A DNA stretch of 64,000 bases from Prescottella agglutinans (lineage in GTDB: Bacteria; Actinomycetota; Actinomycetes; Mycobacteriales; Mycobacteriaceae): NCBI RefSeq assembly GCF_004011865.1, contig NZ_RKLP01000010.1:186001-250000 (forward strand), in the 5' to 3' direction. How positions within the stretch are numbered: the first letter of the stretch is position 1; every line of letters begins with the position of its first letter. The position numbers were made by a program, and so were the translations under genes. Below are positions 25,689-35,707 of the stretch, one piece after another. The notes under the pieces were generated by a model. That model saw only the letters and a list, made by a program, of their open reading frames with translations. It was not told the DNA's origin and made no database searches.

Positions 25689-26743
25689 GTCCACATCGCG
25701 AACCAAATCTGGTGCGGATCGGCATCATCGGCGTGGCGGTTTGCAGCGCGGTGGTGCTGGCGACCCTGCAGTACGACCAGCTCCAGTTCCTCTCCGGTGG
25801 AGCGCGCTACTCGGCGGCTTTCGCGGAGGCCGGCGGCCTGGCCGTCGGGGACGACGTGACCGTTGCCGGCGTCGACGTCGGCAAGGTCGACAAGGTGGAA
25901 CTGGACGGGCAGCAGGTGCTCGTGACCTTCACCGTCGCTGACGGCATCGCCCTCGGCGATGCGACCGGCGCCGACATCAAGACCAACACCGTGCTCGGTA
26001 AGAAGTCGCTCGCAGTGACCCCGGAGGGATCCGGGACGCTACGCGTCGGCGACACCATTCCGATCGAGCGCACCAACTCGCCGTACTCCCTGACCGATGC
26101 CCTCGGTGATCTCGGGAGTTCGATCTCGGATCTGGACACCGCTCAACTCGACGAGTCGCTCGACGCGGTGTCCGATGCCCTGCAGGACACTCCGCCCGAA
26201 CTCCGTTCGGCCCTCGACGGCGTTTCGCGCCTGTCGAGGAGCATCAACGAGCGGGACGAGAGCCTGCTCGAGTTGTTGAAGCGAGCCGAGGGGGTGACCA
26301 AGGTGCTGTCGGATCGCAGTGATCAGATCAACTCCCTCATCGTCGACGGCAACGAGTTGTTCGGTGAGCTGGAACGCCGCCGGGACGCGATCAACGAACT
26401 GATCGTCAACACTTCCGCGGTCTCGCGTCAGTTGTCCGGCTTGGTTCAGGAGAACCAGGCACAGATGGGACCGACACTCGACAACCTGAACCAGGCCGTG
26501 GCCGTCCTGCAGCGCAACAAGCAGAACATCGCGGACGCGCTCGACGGCCTCGGCCCGTACATCGGTGCGCTGGGCGAAACCGTCGCCAGCGGACCGTACT
26601 TCAAGGCGTACGTGGCGAACATCCTGCCGAGCCAGTGGTGGAAGACCGCGTTCGATGCCGGATTCGCACCGGAGCAGTTGCCGCAGGACATGCAGGATCT
26701 CGTTCCTGACACCAAGCCTCACACGAGGGAGCCGGGAGAATGA
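25685..26743 (+). CDS. mce4C: Mce4C, Mce-family sterol-import protein
   Basis: A 352-residue MCE protein starting MSPHREPNLVRIGIIG, with an anchor near residues 9-27. The MCE domain has DDVTVAGVDVGKVDKV near residues 56-71, followed by a helical tail. I placed the start at the ATG overlapping the mce4B stop; the longer open frame upstream lies inside mce4B. The stop overlaps the mce4D start (ATGA). Confidence 0.92.
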   Translation: MSPHREPNLVRIGIIGVAVCSAVVLATLQYDQLQFLSGGARYSAAFAEAGGLAVGDDVTVAGVDVGKVDKVELDGQQVLVTFTVADGIALGDATGADIKTNTVLGKKSLAVTPEGSGTLRVGDTIPIERTNSPYSLTDALGDLGSSISDLDTAQLDESLDAVSDALQDTPPELRSALDGVSRLSRSINERDESLLELLKRAEGVTKVLSDRSDQINSLIVDGNELFGELERRRDAINELIVNTSAVSRQLSGLVQENQAQMGPTLDNLNQAVAVLQRNKQNIADALDGLGPYIGALGETVASGPYFKAYVANILPSQWWKTAFDAGFAPEQLPQDMQDLVPDTKPHTREPGE

Positions 26744-28128
26744 TCTACGATTCGACGGGCCCTTCGGAATCGACTGCGGCCGAGGACGACGACACGAATG
26801 TGTCGGCGCAGTCCGCGGCGCCGGCGGAGGCAATCGAGGTCACGGAGACCGCGCGGCCCGGGTGGCGCAAGTGGATGGTTCCGGGTCTGGTGATCGCGCT
26901 CGTGGCGGCAGTCGGACTGGGTGCCGCAGTATTCCTGCTCCCGGGTTTCGGGAAGAACACCGTGTACGCGCACTTCGTCTCCACGACCGGCTTGTACGAG
27001 GGTGACGACGTCCGGGTCCTCGGGGTCAAGGTCGGAACGGTCGAGAAGATCGAGCCCGGCGAGAACGACGCCACGGTGACCATGTACGTCGACAACGACG
27101 TACACATCCCGGCCGACGCGAAGGCCGTGATCGTCGCGCAGAACCTCGTCTCGTCCCGGTTCGTTCAGTTGACCCCCGTCTACAGCGGTGGTGACGAAAT
27201 GGCGGACGGTGCCACCATTTCGATCGATCGCACTGCCGTTCCGGTGGAGTGGGACGAGATCAAGACCGAGCTGACGAAGCTCTCCACGGCGCTCGGGCCG
27301 GATGCGTTCGACGAGCAGGGGTCGCTGGCCCGATTCATCGACACGGCCGGCGCGAACCTCGAAGGGAACGGTGACGCGCTGCGGCAGACGCTGCGCGAGC
27401 TCTCGGACACGATGCGCACCCTGTCCGAGGGGCGTACCGACCTGTTCTCGACCATCCGGAACCTGCAGGCGTTCGTGTCGGCGCTGTCCTCCAGCAACCA
27501 GCAGATCGTCCAGTTCGGTGGCCGACTCGCCTCGGTGTCGGATCTGCTCGCGAGCAGTTCCGACGAATTGGGGACCGCGCTCAGCGACCTCAACCTCGCG
27601 GTGGGCGACGTGCAGCGCTTCGTCGCGGACAACCGTGACGGGCTCTCGGAGTCGGTGCAGCGCCTCGCCGATGCAACCCAGGTTCTGGCGGACAAGCGCC
27701 CGGAGATCGAGCGCGTCCTGCACGCGGGCCCGACCTCGCTCGCGAACTTCTACCAGATCTACAAGCCCAAGCAGGGAAGCCTGACCGGCGCGATTGCACT
27801 GAGCAACTTCCGAAACCCGGTGAACTGGATCTGCGGTTCCATCGAGGCCGCGGCAACATCCACGGCCGAACGCAGCGCAGATCTGTGCAAGCAGCAGCTG
27901 GGGCCCGTCCTCGAATCGATGACCATGAACTATCCGCCGATCATGACGAACCCCGCCATCGGCGAATTCGCGCTGCCCGGTGACGTCGAGTTCACAGAGC
28001 CCGGACTCGAGCAGGCGGCGGCCGGCGGTGCGCCCGTTTCCGCCGTCAAGAGTCCGCTCGACGCGGCGCCCACTGCGACGGTGCCGAAGGACCTGACCGG
28101 ACTGATGCAGCCAGGAGGTGGACGATGA
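26740..28128 (+). CDS. mce4D: Mce4D, Mce-family sterol-import protein
   Basis: A 462-residue MCE protein. An unusually long acidic cytoplasmic N-terminus (about 45 residues) precedes the membrane anchor near residues 47-70; the MCE domain includes DDVRVLGVKVGTVEKI near residues 88-103. A helical region and an Ala/Pro-rich C-terminus follow. It overlaps both neighbours by 4 bp. RBS-like GCCGGGAG lies just before the start. Confidence 0.92.
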   Translation: MIYDSTGPSESTAAEDDDTNVSAQSAAPAEAIEVTETARPGWRKWMVPGLVIALVAAVGLGAAVFLLPGFGKNTVYAHFVSTTGLYEGDDVRVLGVKVGTVEKIEPGENDATVTMYVDNDVHIPADAKAVIVAQNLVSSRFVQLTPVYSGGDEMADGATISIDRTAVPVEWDEIKTELTKLSTALGPDAFDEQGSLARFIDTAGANLEGNGDALRQTLRELSDTMRTLSEGRTDLFSTIRNLQAFVSALSSSNQQIVQFGGRLASVSDLLASSSDELGTALSDLNLAVGDVQRFVADNRDGLSESVQRLADATQVLADKRPEIERVLHAGPTSLANFYQIYKPKQGSLTGAIALSNFRNPVNWICGSIEAAATSTAERSADLCKQQLGPVLESMTMNYPPIMTNPAIGEFALPGDVEFTEPGLEQAAAGGAPVSAVKSPLDAAPTATVPKDLTGLMQPGGGR

Positions 28129-29357
28129 CCAGATTGTCGACGGCCCGCCGGGTCGGCCTCACTGCGGGCCTACTCTCCGCGGCCTTGGTGCTCTCCGGTT
28201 GCGAGTGGTCGGGATTGAATTCCGTATCGTTGCCCGGTACCGAGGGGCGCGGTGACGGCGCCTACGAGGTCGGGATCCAGATGCCGAACGTGACCACGCT
28301 GACCGAGAACTCGCCGGTCCTCGTGGACGACGTGACGGTGGGCAGTGTGTCGAAGATCGAGGTCCAGGACTGGCATGCGCTGGTCACCGTTTCGCTCAAC
28401 GGGGACGTCGATCTTCCGGAGAACTCGACCGCCAAGATCGGGCAGACCAGCCTGCTCGGTTCGGCGCACGTGGCGTTGGCTCCACCGGTGGGGGAGGCTC
28501 CGAAGGGCAAGCTTGCCGACGGTGACGTGATTCCGCTCGATCGCGCGGGCGTCTACCCGACGACCGAACAGACGCTGTCGTCGCTGTCGGTGGTGCTCAA
28601 CGGTGGTGGGCTGGCGCAGTTGCAGGACATCACGTCGGAGCTGAACAAGGCATTGGACGGCCGCGAGGACGCGGTGCGAGACCTGCTGCCGCAGTTGGAC
28701 ACCCTCGTCGGTAGCCTCGATCGGCAGCGCAACGAGATCGTGTCGGCCATGGAGGGGATCAACCGTCTGGCGGATACCGCTGCGAAGCAGACGGACACCA
28801 TCTCGAACGCGTTGGACGCGATCCCGCCGGCGCTCGAGGTGCTGGTCGATCAGCGGCAGGACATCACCAACGCGATGGTGTCGCTCGGCCAGCTGAGCGA
28901 TGTCGCGAACAGGCTGATCCAGGAGAGCGGCGACGACTTCGCGACGAACGTCCGCGCGCTCGTCCCGACGTTGTCGGCGCTGGCGAACTCGGGCGAGAGC
29001 CTCACCCAGGTTCTCGGCGTGCTGCTGACATTCCCGTTCCCCCAGGCCGGTATCAACAACGTCATCCGCGGCGACTACGCGAACCTCGGTATGACGATCG
29101 ATCTCACGGTGCCCCGACTGGAGCTGAACTTCCTGTCGGGCACGCCGATGGGAGCACGACTCGGCAGCCCCGAAGGCATCCTGGCGAAGGATGCGGGCGT
29201 GGCGGGCGAGGCGCAGGATCCGCTGCGCGCTCCGCTGCAGACACCAGCCGCGAAGCCCTCCGACGAGCCGAAACCGGCTGCGGGCGGCGGGATCCAGATT
29301 CCGGGCTTGCCCCCGATCAACATTCCAGGCCTACCGTTGGGGGAGCCGGCACCATGA
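28125..29357 (+). CDS. mce4E: Mce4E, lipoprotein of the Mce4 sterol importer (LprN-like)
   Basis: A 410-residue MCE protein with a lipoprotein signal peptide: positively charged start, hydrophobic stretch, then the lipobox LSGC with Cys at about residue 26. The MCE domain has NSPVLVDDVTVGSVSKI near residues 61-77. The C-terminus is rich in Pro and Ala (about 355-410). M. tuberculosis Mce4E (LprN) is also a lipoprotein. It overlaps mce4D and mce4F by 4 bp each. Confidence 0.92.
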   Translation: MTRLSTARRVGLTAGLLSAALVLSGCEWSGLNSVSLPGTEGRGDGAYEVGIQMPNVTTLTENSPVLVDDVTVGSVSKIEVQDWHALVTVSLNGDVDLPENSTAKIGQTSLLGSAHVALAPPVGEAPKGKLADGDVIPLDRAGVYPTTEQTLSSLSVVLNGGGLAQLQDITSELNKALDGREDAVRDLLPQLDTLVGSLDRQRNEIVSAMEGINRLADTAAKQTDTISNALDAIPPALEVLVDQRQDITNAMVSLGQLSDVANRLIQESGDDFATNVRALVPTLSALANSGESLTQVLGVLLTFPFPQAGINNVIRGDYANLGMTIDLTVPRLELNFLSGTPMGARLGSPEGILAKDAGVAGEAQDPLRAPLQTPAAKPSDEPKPAAGGGIQIPGLPPINIPGLPLGEPAP

Positions 29358-30757
29358 TGCTCTCGAAGTTCGTCAAGGTTCAGTTGGTGATCTTCTCGAT
29401 CCTGACTGTGATCGGTCTGGTCGTGATGGCCACACAGTACGTGCGGCTACAGGACATGGCCGGCATCGGGCGGTACGAGGTGACCGTCGAGCTGCCGTCG
29501 ACGGGCGGCCTGTACCGCAACGCGAACGTCACCTACCGCGGAACCACGGTGGGCAAGGTGGAGGAGGTACGGCTCTCGGACACCGGCGTCGAGGCGGTAC
29601 TCAACGTCAGCTCCGGCTATGACATCCCGGCGGACGTGAACGCCGACGTGCGGAGTGTGTCGGCGGTCGGTGAGCAGTTCGTCGACCTGGTCCCGCCGGA
29701 AGATTCGGACACCAGCGATCAGCTCGCGGGCGGCGACGTCATCCCGGTCAGCCGCACCAGCGTGCCGCAGGACGTCGGCGCGATGCTCGATCAGGCCGAC
29801 CTGTTGTTGGCGAGCATCTCGGACACCAGGCTGCGGACGGTGGTCGACGAATCGTTCAAGGCGTTCAACGGCTCCGGACCGGACCTGCAGCGTCTGATCG
29901 ACTCGGCCCGGTTGTTCGTCGAGGAGGCGAACAAGAACAGCGACGCCACCAAGACTCTCATCGACCAGGCGGGTCCGCTGCTCGACACCCAGGTGGTGAG
30001 CAGTGATGCAATCCGTTCGTGGACCCGGGATCTGGTGACGTTCACGAACCAGCTCCGGACGAGTGATCCGGATCTGCGGGCTGTGATCGAGAAGGGTCCG
30101 GGCGCCGCTGAGGAAGCGAATGCGCTTCTGCAGGACCTCCAACCGACGTTGCCGCTGCTGTTGGCAAATCTCGTCAGTGTCGGCGAGGTGGGCGTCATCT
30201 ACAACGCGGGAATCGAGCAGATTCTCGTGCTGTACCCGCCGTTGACGGCTGCTCTGGCGACGGCTGCCGGCTCCGGGCCGGCGGAGGACGGTGCGCTCGT
30301 CAACTTCCATCTGGAGCTCAACGATCCACCGCCGTGCACCACGGGCTTCCTGCCGCCGGACCAGTGGCGATCGCCGGCGGACGAATCCCTGGTGGACACG
30401 CCTGGCGACCTGTTCTGCAAGGTCGCCCAGTCCGACCCGAATGCGATCCGTGGTGCACGCAACCTGCCGTGTATGGAGTACCCCGGCAGGCGTGGACCCA
30501 CCCCGGACGCGTGTCGTGACGGCTACGTCCCGGAGGGCACCAATCCGTGGCAGGGTCCGCCTCAGCCGGTCGCTGCCGTGACCGACAAGCCGGTGCCGGG
30601 TCCCGTCACGACAGGTGCCACGACGGCGGCGCGTCGGTACGATCCGGTGACGGGCACGTACATCGGCCCCGACGGAAGGACTTACTCGCAGCCGAATCTC
30701 GGTGGCAACGCGGGTCAGTCGTTGGAGGATCTTATGAAGGGCCAGCAAGGGCGATGA
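29354..30757 (+). CDS. mce4F: Mce4F, Mce-family sterol-import protein
   Basis: A 467-residue MCE protein with an N-terminal anchor near residues 9-28 and an MCE domain containing ANVTYRGTTVGKVEEV near residues 57-72. The long C-terminal part has a Cys-containing, proline-rich tail (NDPPPCTTGF, DACRDGY) ending with RYDPVTGTYIGPDGRTYS, a motif also seen in mycobacterial Mce F proteins. It is the last MCE gene of the operon and overlaps the first Mce-associated gene by 4 bp. Confidence 0.92.
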   Translation: MMLSKFVKVQLVIFSILTVIGLVVMATQYVRLQDMAGIGRYEVTVELPSTGGLYRNANVTYRGTTVGKVEEVRLSDTGVEAVLNVSSGYDIPADVNADVRSVSAVGEQFVDLVPPEDSDTSDQLAGGDVIPVSRTSVPQDVGAMLDQADLLLASISDTRLRTVVDESFKAFNGSGPDLQRLIDSARLFVEEANKNSDATKTLIDQAGPLLDTQVVSSDAIRSWTRDLVTFTNQLRTSDPDLRAVIEKGPGAAEEANALLQDLQPTLPLLLANLVSVGEVGVIYNAGIEQILVLYPPLTAALATAAGSGPAEDGALVNFHLELNDPPPCTTGFLPPDQWRSPADESLVDTPGDLFCKVAQSDPNAIRGARNLPCMEYPGRRGPTPDACRDGYVPEGTNPWQGPPQPVAAVTDKPVPGPVTTGATTAARRYDPVTGTYIGPDGRTYSQPNLGGNAGQSLEDLMKGQQGR

Positions 30758-31563
30758 CGATCGACAAGGCTGCCGAACGCGAGGTCGGCGGGCGGCAGGC
30801 CCGCCGACGTGCCTCGCGTCCGGCGGGCCCCTCCGGGGCCGAGCCGACCAGTTCGGAAGTGACCACACCGGCAACCCCGGCGCCGACGGCGCCCCTGCCG
30901 GAGCCCGAGGGGGTGTCGGTGACGGCGGCACCTCCGGCGCCACCGCGGTACGACGCGGTCCGGACGCCCGACACGCCCCCGGCCGCGGCGGGGGTGCCCG
31001 ACGCGGCCGAGGAGACGGCGTCGCCGGTGGTCGAGGCCGATGCCTCGGCCGGTGCGGACTCGGACGAACCGCCGACGAAGCCCTCGAAGGCACAACTGAT
31101 CCTGGGTGTGCTGGCGGGCGTCGTGATCGTGGCCCTCGTCGCCGCCATCACCGTTCTCCTGATCGATCGCAAGCAGGCCTCCGACCTGGCGGCGGAGCGG
31201 GCGAAGTACGTGGACATCGCCCGCGCCACGGCGATCAACATCAGTACGCTGCGGTCGGATTCGGCCAAGGAAGACCTCGACAAGCTGTTCGAGGGCACGA
31301 CCGGCCCGCTGCGTGCCGACCTCGATGCCCGGCTGGACGACTTTGCAGGTGTGGTCTCCAAGCTGAACGTGAGCACGACCGGAGAGGTCGTGGAGGCCGG
31401 GTTGGAGAGCGAAGCCGGCAACTGCAAGACCTCGCTCGTCGCGGTGAAGGCGAATCAGAAGAACGCCGACGAGGCGCCGGTGGACAAGTCGTTCCGGCTG
31501 CGTGTGGTGATCTGTGACGAGGGCGGCAAGCTGCTCGCATCGAATGTGGAGTTCGTGCCGTGA
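30754..31563 (+). CDS. Mce-associated membrane protein, Rv3493c-like
   Basis: A 269-residue protein. Residues 1-110 are low-complexity Pro/Ala/Glu-rich and cytoplasmic; a single membrane helix lies near 115-138 (LGVLAGVVIVALVAAITVLL region), and a roughly 130-residue extracytoplasmic domain of the Mce-associated (Mas) type follows. I chose the ATG overlapping the mce4F stop (ATGA). Mas proteins are thought to stabilise Mce complexes. The N-terminal low-complexity part is longer than usual and may vary between strains. Confidence 0.88.
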   Translation: MTIDKAAEREVGGRQARRRASRPAGPSGAEPTSSEVTTPATPAPTAPLPEPEGVSVTAAPPAPPRYDAVRTPDTPPAAAGVPDAAEETASPVVEADASAGADSDEPPTKPSKAQLILGVLAGVVIVALVAAITVLLIDRKQASDLAAERAKYVDIARATAINISTLRSDSAKEDLDKLFEGTTGPLRADLDARLDDFAGVVSKLNVSTTGEVVEAGLESEAGNCKTSLVAVKANQKNADEAPVDKSFRLRVVICDEGGKLLASNVEFVP

Positions 31564-32066
31564 AAAGTAATGTGACGCAACTGCAGAAGATCCTGACGAT
31601 CGTCGTCGCTGTCACGATCGTGGCGCTGGCGGGTGTGGCCGGTTGGTTGTACTGGGGCCCGGGTGGGATGCGTGAGACCGAGGCGACGGAGCAGGCGCGC
31701 AGCGAGGTTCTCGACGTCGTCGACGGCAAGGTGGTCGCGATGCTCGCCTACAACCACAACACCGCTCAGGACCAGTTGCACGCGGCCGCAGACGGACTCA
31801 CCGACGGATACAAGACCGAGTACCTCAAGTTGGTCGACGAGACCATCGCCCCCGGTGCGAAGGAGAAGGCCATCGACGTCCAGGTGACGTCGTCGGCCAA
31901 GTCGGTGGTCGAGGCGAGCCCGGACCGCGTCGTCACCTTGCTCTACCTCAACCAGATCACCACGAGTTCCGAGTCGCCGGAGGCCGTCAGCAGCGGCAGT
32001 CGTGTGCGGGTCGAGATGGTCAGGGACGGCGACGACTGGCTGATCAACTGGCTGACGCCGATCTGA
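31560..32066 (+). CDS. Mce-associated membrane protein, Rv3492c-like
   Basis: A 168-residue Mas protein with a membrane helix near residues 11-32 and an extracytoplasmic NTF2-like domain ending GDDWLINWLTPI. It starts with GTG in a GTGA overlap with the preceding gene and is the last member of the mce4 operon, followed after 24 bp by a strong hairpin. It probably acts with the other Mas protein in assembling the Mce4 transporter. Confidence 0.88.
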   Translation: MKSNVTQLQKILTIVVAVTIVALAGVAGWLYWGPGGMRETEATEQARSEVLDVVDGKVVAMLAYNHNTAQDQLHAAADGLTDGYKTEYLKLVDETIAPGAKEKAIDVQVTSSAKSVVEASPDRVVTLLYLNQITTSSESPEAVSSGSRVRVEMVRDGDDWLINWLTPI

Positions 32067-32090
32067 TCGAGATCTGCCCCCCGGAACCGA

Positions 32091-32121
32091 AATGGGCTCC
32101 CGCGCAACGCGGGAGCCCATT
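32091..32121 (+). terminator. Terminator of the mce4 operon
   Basis: Perfect 14-bp arms (32091-32104, 32108-32121) with a CAA loop lie between the operon and the opposing otsA gene. AA/TT flanks on both sides suggest bidirectional function. Confidence 0.85.
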
Positions 32122-32139
32122 GTCGTTCTCTGGCTGCGG

Positions 32140-33669
32140 CTACTCGGCGAACTCGCTGTCCGGCGGCAGGAGTGCCGATCCGGCGACGCCCTGCTGGTCG
32201 AGGGCGTCGAGGAAGGAGCGGGCCCAACGGTCCACGTCGTGGGCGAGGACCTGGCGGCGCAGGGCGCGCATGTGGCGTCGGCCGTCCTCCCGGTTCTGGT
32301 TCAGTGCTTCCTCCATCTTGTCCTTGACGTCGTCGAGGTCGTGGGGGTTGCACAGGAAGGCCTGGCGGAGTTCGGCTGCGGCGCCGGTGAATTCGCTCAG
32401 CAGCAGTGCGCCGCCGAGGTCGCTGCGGCAGGCCACGTATTCCTTGGCGACGAGGTTCATGCCGTCGCGCAGCGGTGTCACAAGCATGACGTCGGCGGCG
32501 ACGAAGAACGCGATGAGATCGTCGCGTCCGATGGGGCGGTGGATGTAGTGCACCACCGGCCGGCCCACCTCGGCGTACTCGCCGTTGATGCGGCTGACGG
32601 TCTGCTCGATCGCACCGCGCATCTGCACGTAGCTCTCGACGCGTTCGCGGCTCGGTGTGGCGAGCTGGACCATGACGGTGTCGGCCGGGTCGACGCGACC
32701 CTCCTGGAGGAGTTCGTACAGCGCGTCGAGGCGGACGTCGATGCCCTTGGTGTAGTCGAGGCGGTCGACGCCCAGCATGATGTGCTTGGGGTTACCGAGT
32801 TCCTTTCGGATCTGCTTGGCGCGGTCCCGAATCGACTTGCGGCGCGACAACTCGTCGAGCTTGCCGGAGTCGATGGAGATCGGGAAGGCGCCGACGCGGA
32901 CCGTGCGGAATCCGACCTGCACGATGCCCAGCTTGGAGCGGACACCGACGGTGCCGCGTGAGGTCTGCTGGCCGGCGAGGCGGCGGGCCAGGAACATGAA
33001 GTTCTGTGCGCCGCCGGGGAGGTGGAAGCCGATGAGGTCGGCGCCGAGCAGGCCCTCGACGATCTCGCGTCGCCACGGCATCTGCATGAACAGCTCGACC
33101 GGTGGGAACGGGATGTGCAGGAAGAAGCCGATGGTGAGATCGGGGCGCAGCATCCGCAGCATCTTGGGGACCAGCTGCAGCTGGTAGTCCTGGATCCACA
33201 CCGTCGCGCCCTGGGCGGCGGCCTTGGAGGTGGCCTCGGCGAACCGACGGTTCACCTCGACGTACGCGTTCCACCACTCGCGCCGATACTCCGGCTTGAC
33301 GATGACATCGTGGTAGAGCGGCCACAGGGTGGCGTTGGAGAAGCCCTCGTAGTAGTCCGCGACCTCCTGGGCGCTCAGCGGCACCGGGTAGAGGTCGAGA
33401 CCGTCCTCGACGATCGGGTCGAGGTCGACGTCCGCGACACCGGGCCAGCCCACCCACGCGCCCTTGTTGCTACGCAGGATCGGCTCGAGGGCGGTGACGA
33501 GCCCGCCGGGGCTACGCTTCCAGCGGGTCGTGCCGTCGGGCAGTTTCTCGAGATCGACAGGCAATCGGTTCGCGACGACGACGAAGTTGGAACCGGGAAG
33601 ACTGGCGCCGTCGGAATCCGCGCCCACCTCGCCCTCGGAACTCGTCGATGATTCCGAGCGCGCAGCCAC
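32140..33669 (-). CDS. otsA: Alpha,alpha-trehalose-6-phosphate synthase OtsA
   Basis: A 509-residue glycosyltransferase family 20 enzyme that joins UDP-glucose to glucose 6-phosphate. Family segments are [11 protein letters not shown] near residue 30, [40 protein letters not shown] and the donor-site region [12 protein letters not shown] near 298-309. The GTG at 33669 has AAGGAGATCC upstream. It is convergent to mce4 and downstream of a small conserved gene, exactly as Rv3490 in M. tuberculosis (500 residues). The N-terminal 25 residues are Ser/Glu-rich and extra to the family. Confidence 0.93.
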   Translation of the reverse strand: MAARSESSTSSEGEVGADSDGASLPGSNFVVVANRLPVDLEKLPDGTTRWKRSPGGLVTALEPILRSNKGAWVGWPGVADVDLDPIVEDGLDLYPVPLSAQEVADYYEGFSNATLWPLYHDVIVKPEYRREWWNAYVEVNRRFAEATSKAAAQGATVWIQDYQLQLVPKMLRMLRPDLTIGFFLHIPFPPVELFMQMPWRREIVEGLLGADLIGFHLPGGAQNFMFLARRLAGQQTSRGTVGVRSKLGIVQVGFRTVRVGAFPISIDSGKLDELSRRKSIRDRAKQIRKELGNPKHIMLGVDRLDYTKGIDVRLDALYELLQEGRVDPADTVMVQLATPSRERVESYVQMRGAIEQTVSRINGEYAEVGRPVVHYIHRPIGRDDLIAFFVAADVMLVTPLRDGMNLVAKEYVACRSDLGGALLLSEFTGAAAELRQAFLCNPHDLDDVKDKMEEALNQNREDGRRHMRALRRQVLAHDVDRWARSFLDALDQQGVAGSALLPPDSEFAE

Positions 33670-33700
33670 GGATCTCCTTACCTTTCCCTGTCGGTGTTCG

Positions 33701-33874
33701 TCAGTCGAGCTTGGTGTTCGGGCCGATGCCGAGCATCGAGAGCAGCATCCGGCATTCGTCGGCGTCGGTGGCGTACGCAGCGACGACGCGCTGGGCCTGC
33801 CGGGCAGTCTCGTCGGCTACGGGCTCGAGGTCCTCGTCCGCGATGTCGTTCTCGGTGGTCGTCTTCGCGGCCAT
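33701..33874 (-). CDS. Small conserved actinobacterial protein upstream of otsA, Rv3489-like
   Basis: A 57-residue acidic protein, [17 protein letters not shown] at its start and [19 protein letters not shown] at its end. The ATG at 33872-33874 follows GGAAGGAAC and the stop is 31 bp before otsA, so the two are likely cotranscribed. A small protein in the same place exists in M. tuberculosis (Rv3489), which supports it being real. Function is unknown; it has no membrane segment. Confidence 0.75.
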   Translation of the reverse strand: MAAKTTTENDIADEDLEPVADETARQAQRVVAAYATDADECRMLLSMLGIGPNTKLD

Positions 33875-33966
33875 CTTGTTCCTTCCGGGCTTGCACTATT
33901 TCGGCGCAGGTAGTTCTTACTGCGACTCTATGAGAACCGCCCCGGTAAGCGCCACTCACCATCCGG

Positions 33967-33985
33967 TTAGGGTCTACTTACCTAA
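33967..33985. promoter_or_regulatory. Candidate iron box (IdeR/DmdR type) before the ABC transporter pair
   Basis: TTAGGGTCTACTTACCTAA has the TTAGG/CCTAA ends of the 19-bp IdeR consensus TTAGGTTAGGCTAACCTAA. It lies 25 bp upstream of the first ABC gene start, where bound repressor would block transcription when iron is sufficient. Confidence 0.75.
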
Positions 33986-34009
33986 CTGGATTCGAGGGCT
34001 GGAGGATCG

Positions 34010-35707
34010 ATGGCCGGTGGTATCGCGGTTCTGCGGCGGACACTCGCACGCAACCGCGCGCGTTTGTTCGCGGGCACGGTCCTGGTGAGCGTGCACCAGG
34101 TCGCGGAAACCGCGGTGCCGATCGCCATCGGTGTCATCGTCGACCGCGCCGTCGAGACCGGTGACGCCACGGCGCTCGCGGTGTGGCTGTCGGCGCTGGC
34201 CGTCCTGTTCGTCGTGTTGACGTCGTCGTGGCGCATCGGCGCGCGGTTCATCGTGGCCGCGGTCCAGCAGGAGGCGCACCGGCTGCGCGTCGAGGTCGCC
34301 GGCCGGATCCTCGATCCGCGCGGCGTCCGCACCGACCTGCGGGCCGGTGAACTGTTGACGGTCTCGACCTCGGACGCCGACAAGGAGGCGTGGATCCTCG
34401 ACGTCGTGCCGCGGGTCGCGGCCGCGCTGACCGCGCTGATCGCGTCGGCGATCGCGCTGCTGTGGATCGACGTCCCGCTCGGCCTCGCGGTGCTGATCGG
34501 TACCCCGGTGATGCTCGGGCTGCTGCAGCTCGCGGCGCCGCTGATCACCCGGCGTGCGACGGCGCAGCAGGAGACGTCGGCGCGGGCGGCCGGCATGGCG
34601 ACCGATCTGGTGAGCGGATTGCGCCCGCTGCGCGGCATCGGGGCCGAGGAGACCGCGGCGCGACGCTACCGGGACGTCAGCCGCGACGCGCTCGCCGCGA
34701 CGATGCGGGCCGCGAAGGCGACGGGTATGTTCGTCGGGGTGTCGATGACGGTGAGCGCGCTGCTCGCGGTCTCGGTCGCGGGGTTCGCCGGCTGGTTCGC
34801 GCTGGACGGGCGGATCTCGGTGGGCGAGCTCATCACCGTCGTGGGTCTGTCGCAGTTCCTCGTGGAACCGCTCGGCATGCTGGCGCGCGTGCCAGGCCTG
34901 TACGCGAACGCGCGGGCGTCGGCGGACCGGCTCGCCCTCGTGCTCGACGCCGAGCCGCTGCTGCCCGAGGGGACGTCGGTGCCGTCGGGCGCGAGCGACG
35001 TGGAGTTGCGGTCGGTCGCGTACCGGTCGCTCGACGACGTCAGCCTCAGCGTGACGCCGGGCGAGCTGCTCGGGGTCGTCGCGTACCGGCCGGAGGACGC
35101 CGAGGCGCTGGCCGAGGTGCTGTCCGGGCAGGTGCCGCCCGACCGGTACGGGGGAGAGGTCCGGATCGGCGGCGTCGCGTCGGCCGCCCTCGGGCTCACG
35201 CACGCGCGCCGGACGATGCTGGTGGAACCGCACCACACCGACCTGTTCGCCGGAACTGTCCACTCCAATGTCACGGCTGGCGCGCCGGACGCCGACCACG
35301 GTGCGGTGCAGCGGGTCCTGACGGCGTCGGCTGCGGTGGACGTCGTCGACGCGCATCCCGCGGGGCTCGACCACGAGGTCACCGACCGCGGGGCCAGCCT
35401 GTCCGGCGGGCAGCGCCAGCGCGTCGCGCTCGCCCGCGCGCTGGCCGCGCAGGCGCCGGTGATGGTGCTGCACGATCCCACCACGGCCGTCGACGCGGTC
35501 ACCGAGCACGCCATCGCCGAGGGCATCGCGTCCGCGCGGCACGGTGACGAGCGCGCCCACTCGACGGTGCTCATCACCAGCAGCCCCGCGCTGCTGGCGG
35601 TGACGGACCGGGTCGTGGTCCTGGTCGACGGCCGGGTGGCCGCCGAGGGCACCCACGCCGACCTGTCGGCCACCGACGTGAACTACCGGAAGGCGGTGCT
35701 GCGATGA
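34010..35707 (+). CDS. ABC transporter half-subunit (membrane + nucleotide-binding domain) with degenerate ATP-binding motifs
   Basis: A 565-residue TMD-NBD protein. Residues 1-320 hold six predicted membrane helices of the exporter type. In the NBD, the signature LSGGQ is intact at 464-468. However, the Walker A region (residues about 355-368, GVVAYRPEDAEALA) lacks GxxGxGK(S/T); the Walker B is MVLHDP at 485-490 with His and Asp in place of Asp and Glu; the Q-loop Gln and H-loop His are also missing. It cannot form a normal ATP site from its own motifs. The ATG follows GGAGG and the stop overlaps the next gene (ATGA). An iron box precedes it, so a siderophore role is likely; direction of transport is inferred. 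Confidence 0.85.
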   Translation: MAGGIAVLRRTLARNRARLFAGTVLVSVHQVAETAVPIAIGVIVDRAVETGDATALAVWLSALAVLFVVLTSSWRIGARFIVAAVQQEAHRLRVEVAGRILDPRGVRTDLRAGELLTVSTSDADKEAWILDVVPRVAAALTALIASAIALLWIDVPLGLAVLIGTPVMLGLLQLAAPLITRRATAQQETSARAAGMATDLVSGLRPLRGIGAEETAARRYRDVSRDALAATMRAAKATGMFVGVSMTVSALLAVSVAGFAGWFALDGRISVGELITVVGLSQFLVEPLGMLARVPGLYANARASADRLALVLDAEPLLPEGTSVPSGASDVELRSVAYRSLDDVSLSVTPGELLGVVAYRPEDAEALAEVLSGQVPPDRYGGEVRIGGVASAALGLTHARRTMLVEPHHTDLFAGTVHSNVTAGAPDADHGAVQRVLTASAAVDVVDAHPAGLDHEVTDRGASLSGGQRQRVALARALAAQAPVMVLHDPTTAVDAVTEHAIAEGIASARHGDERAHSTVLITSSPALLAVTDRVVVLVDGRVAAEGTHADLSATDVNYRKAVLR

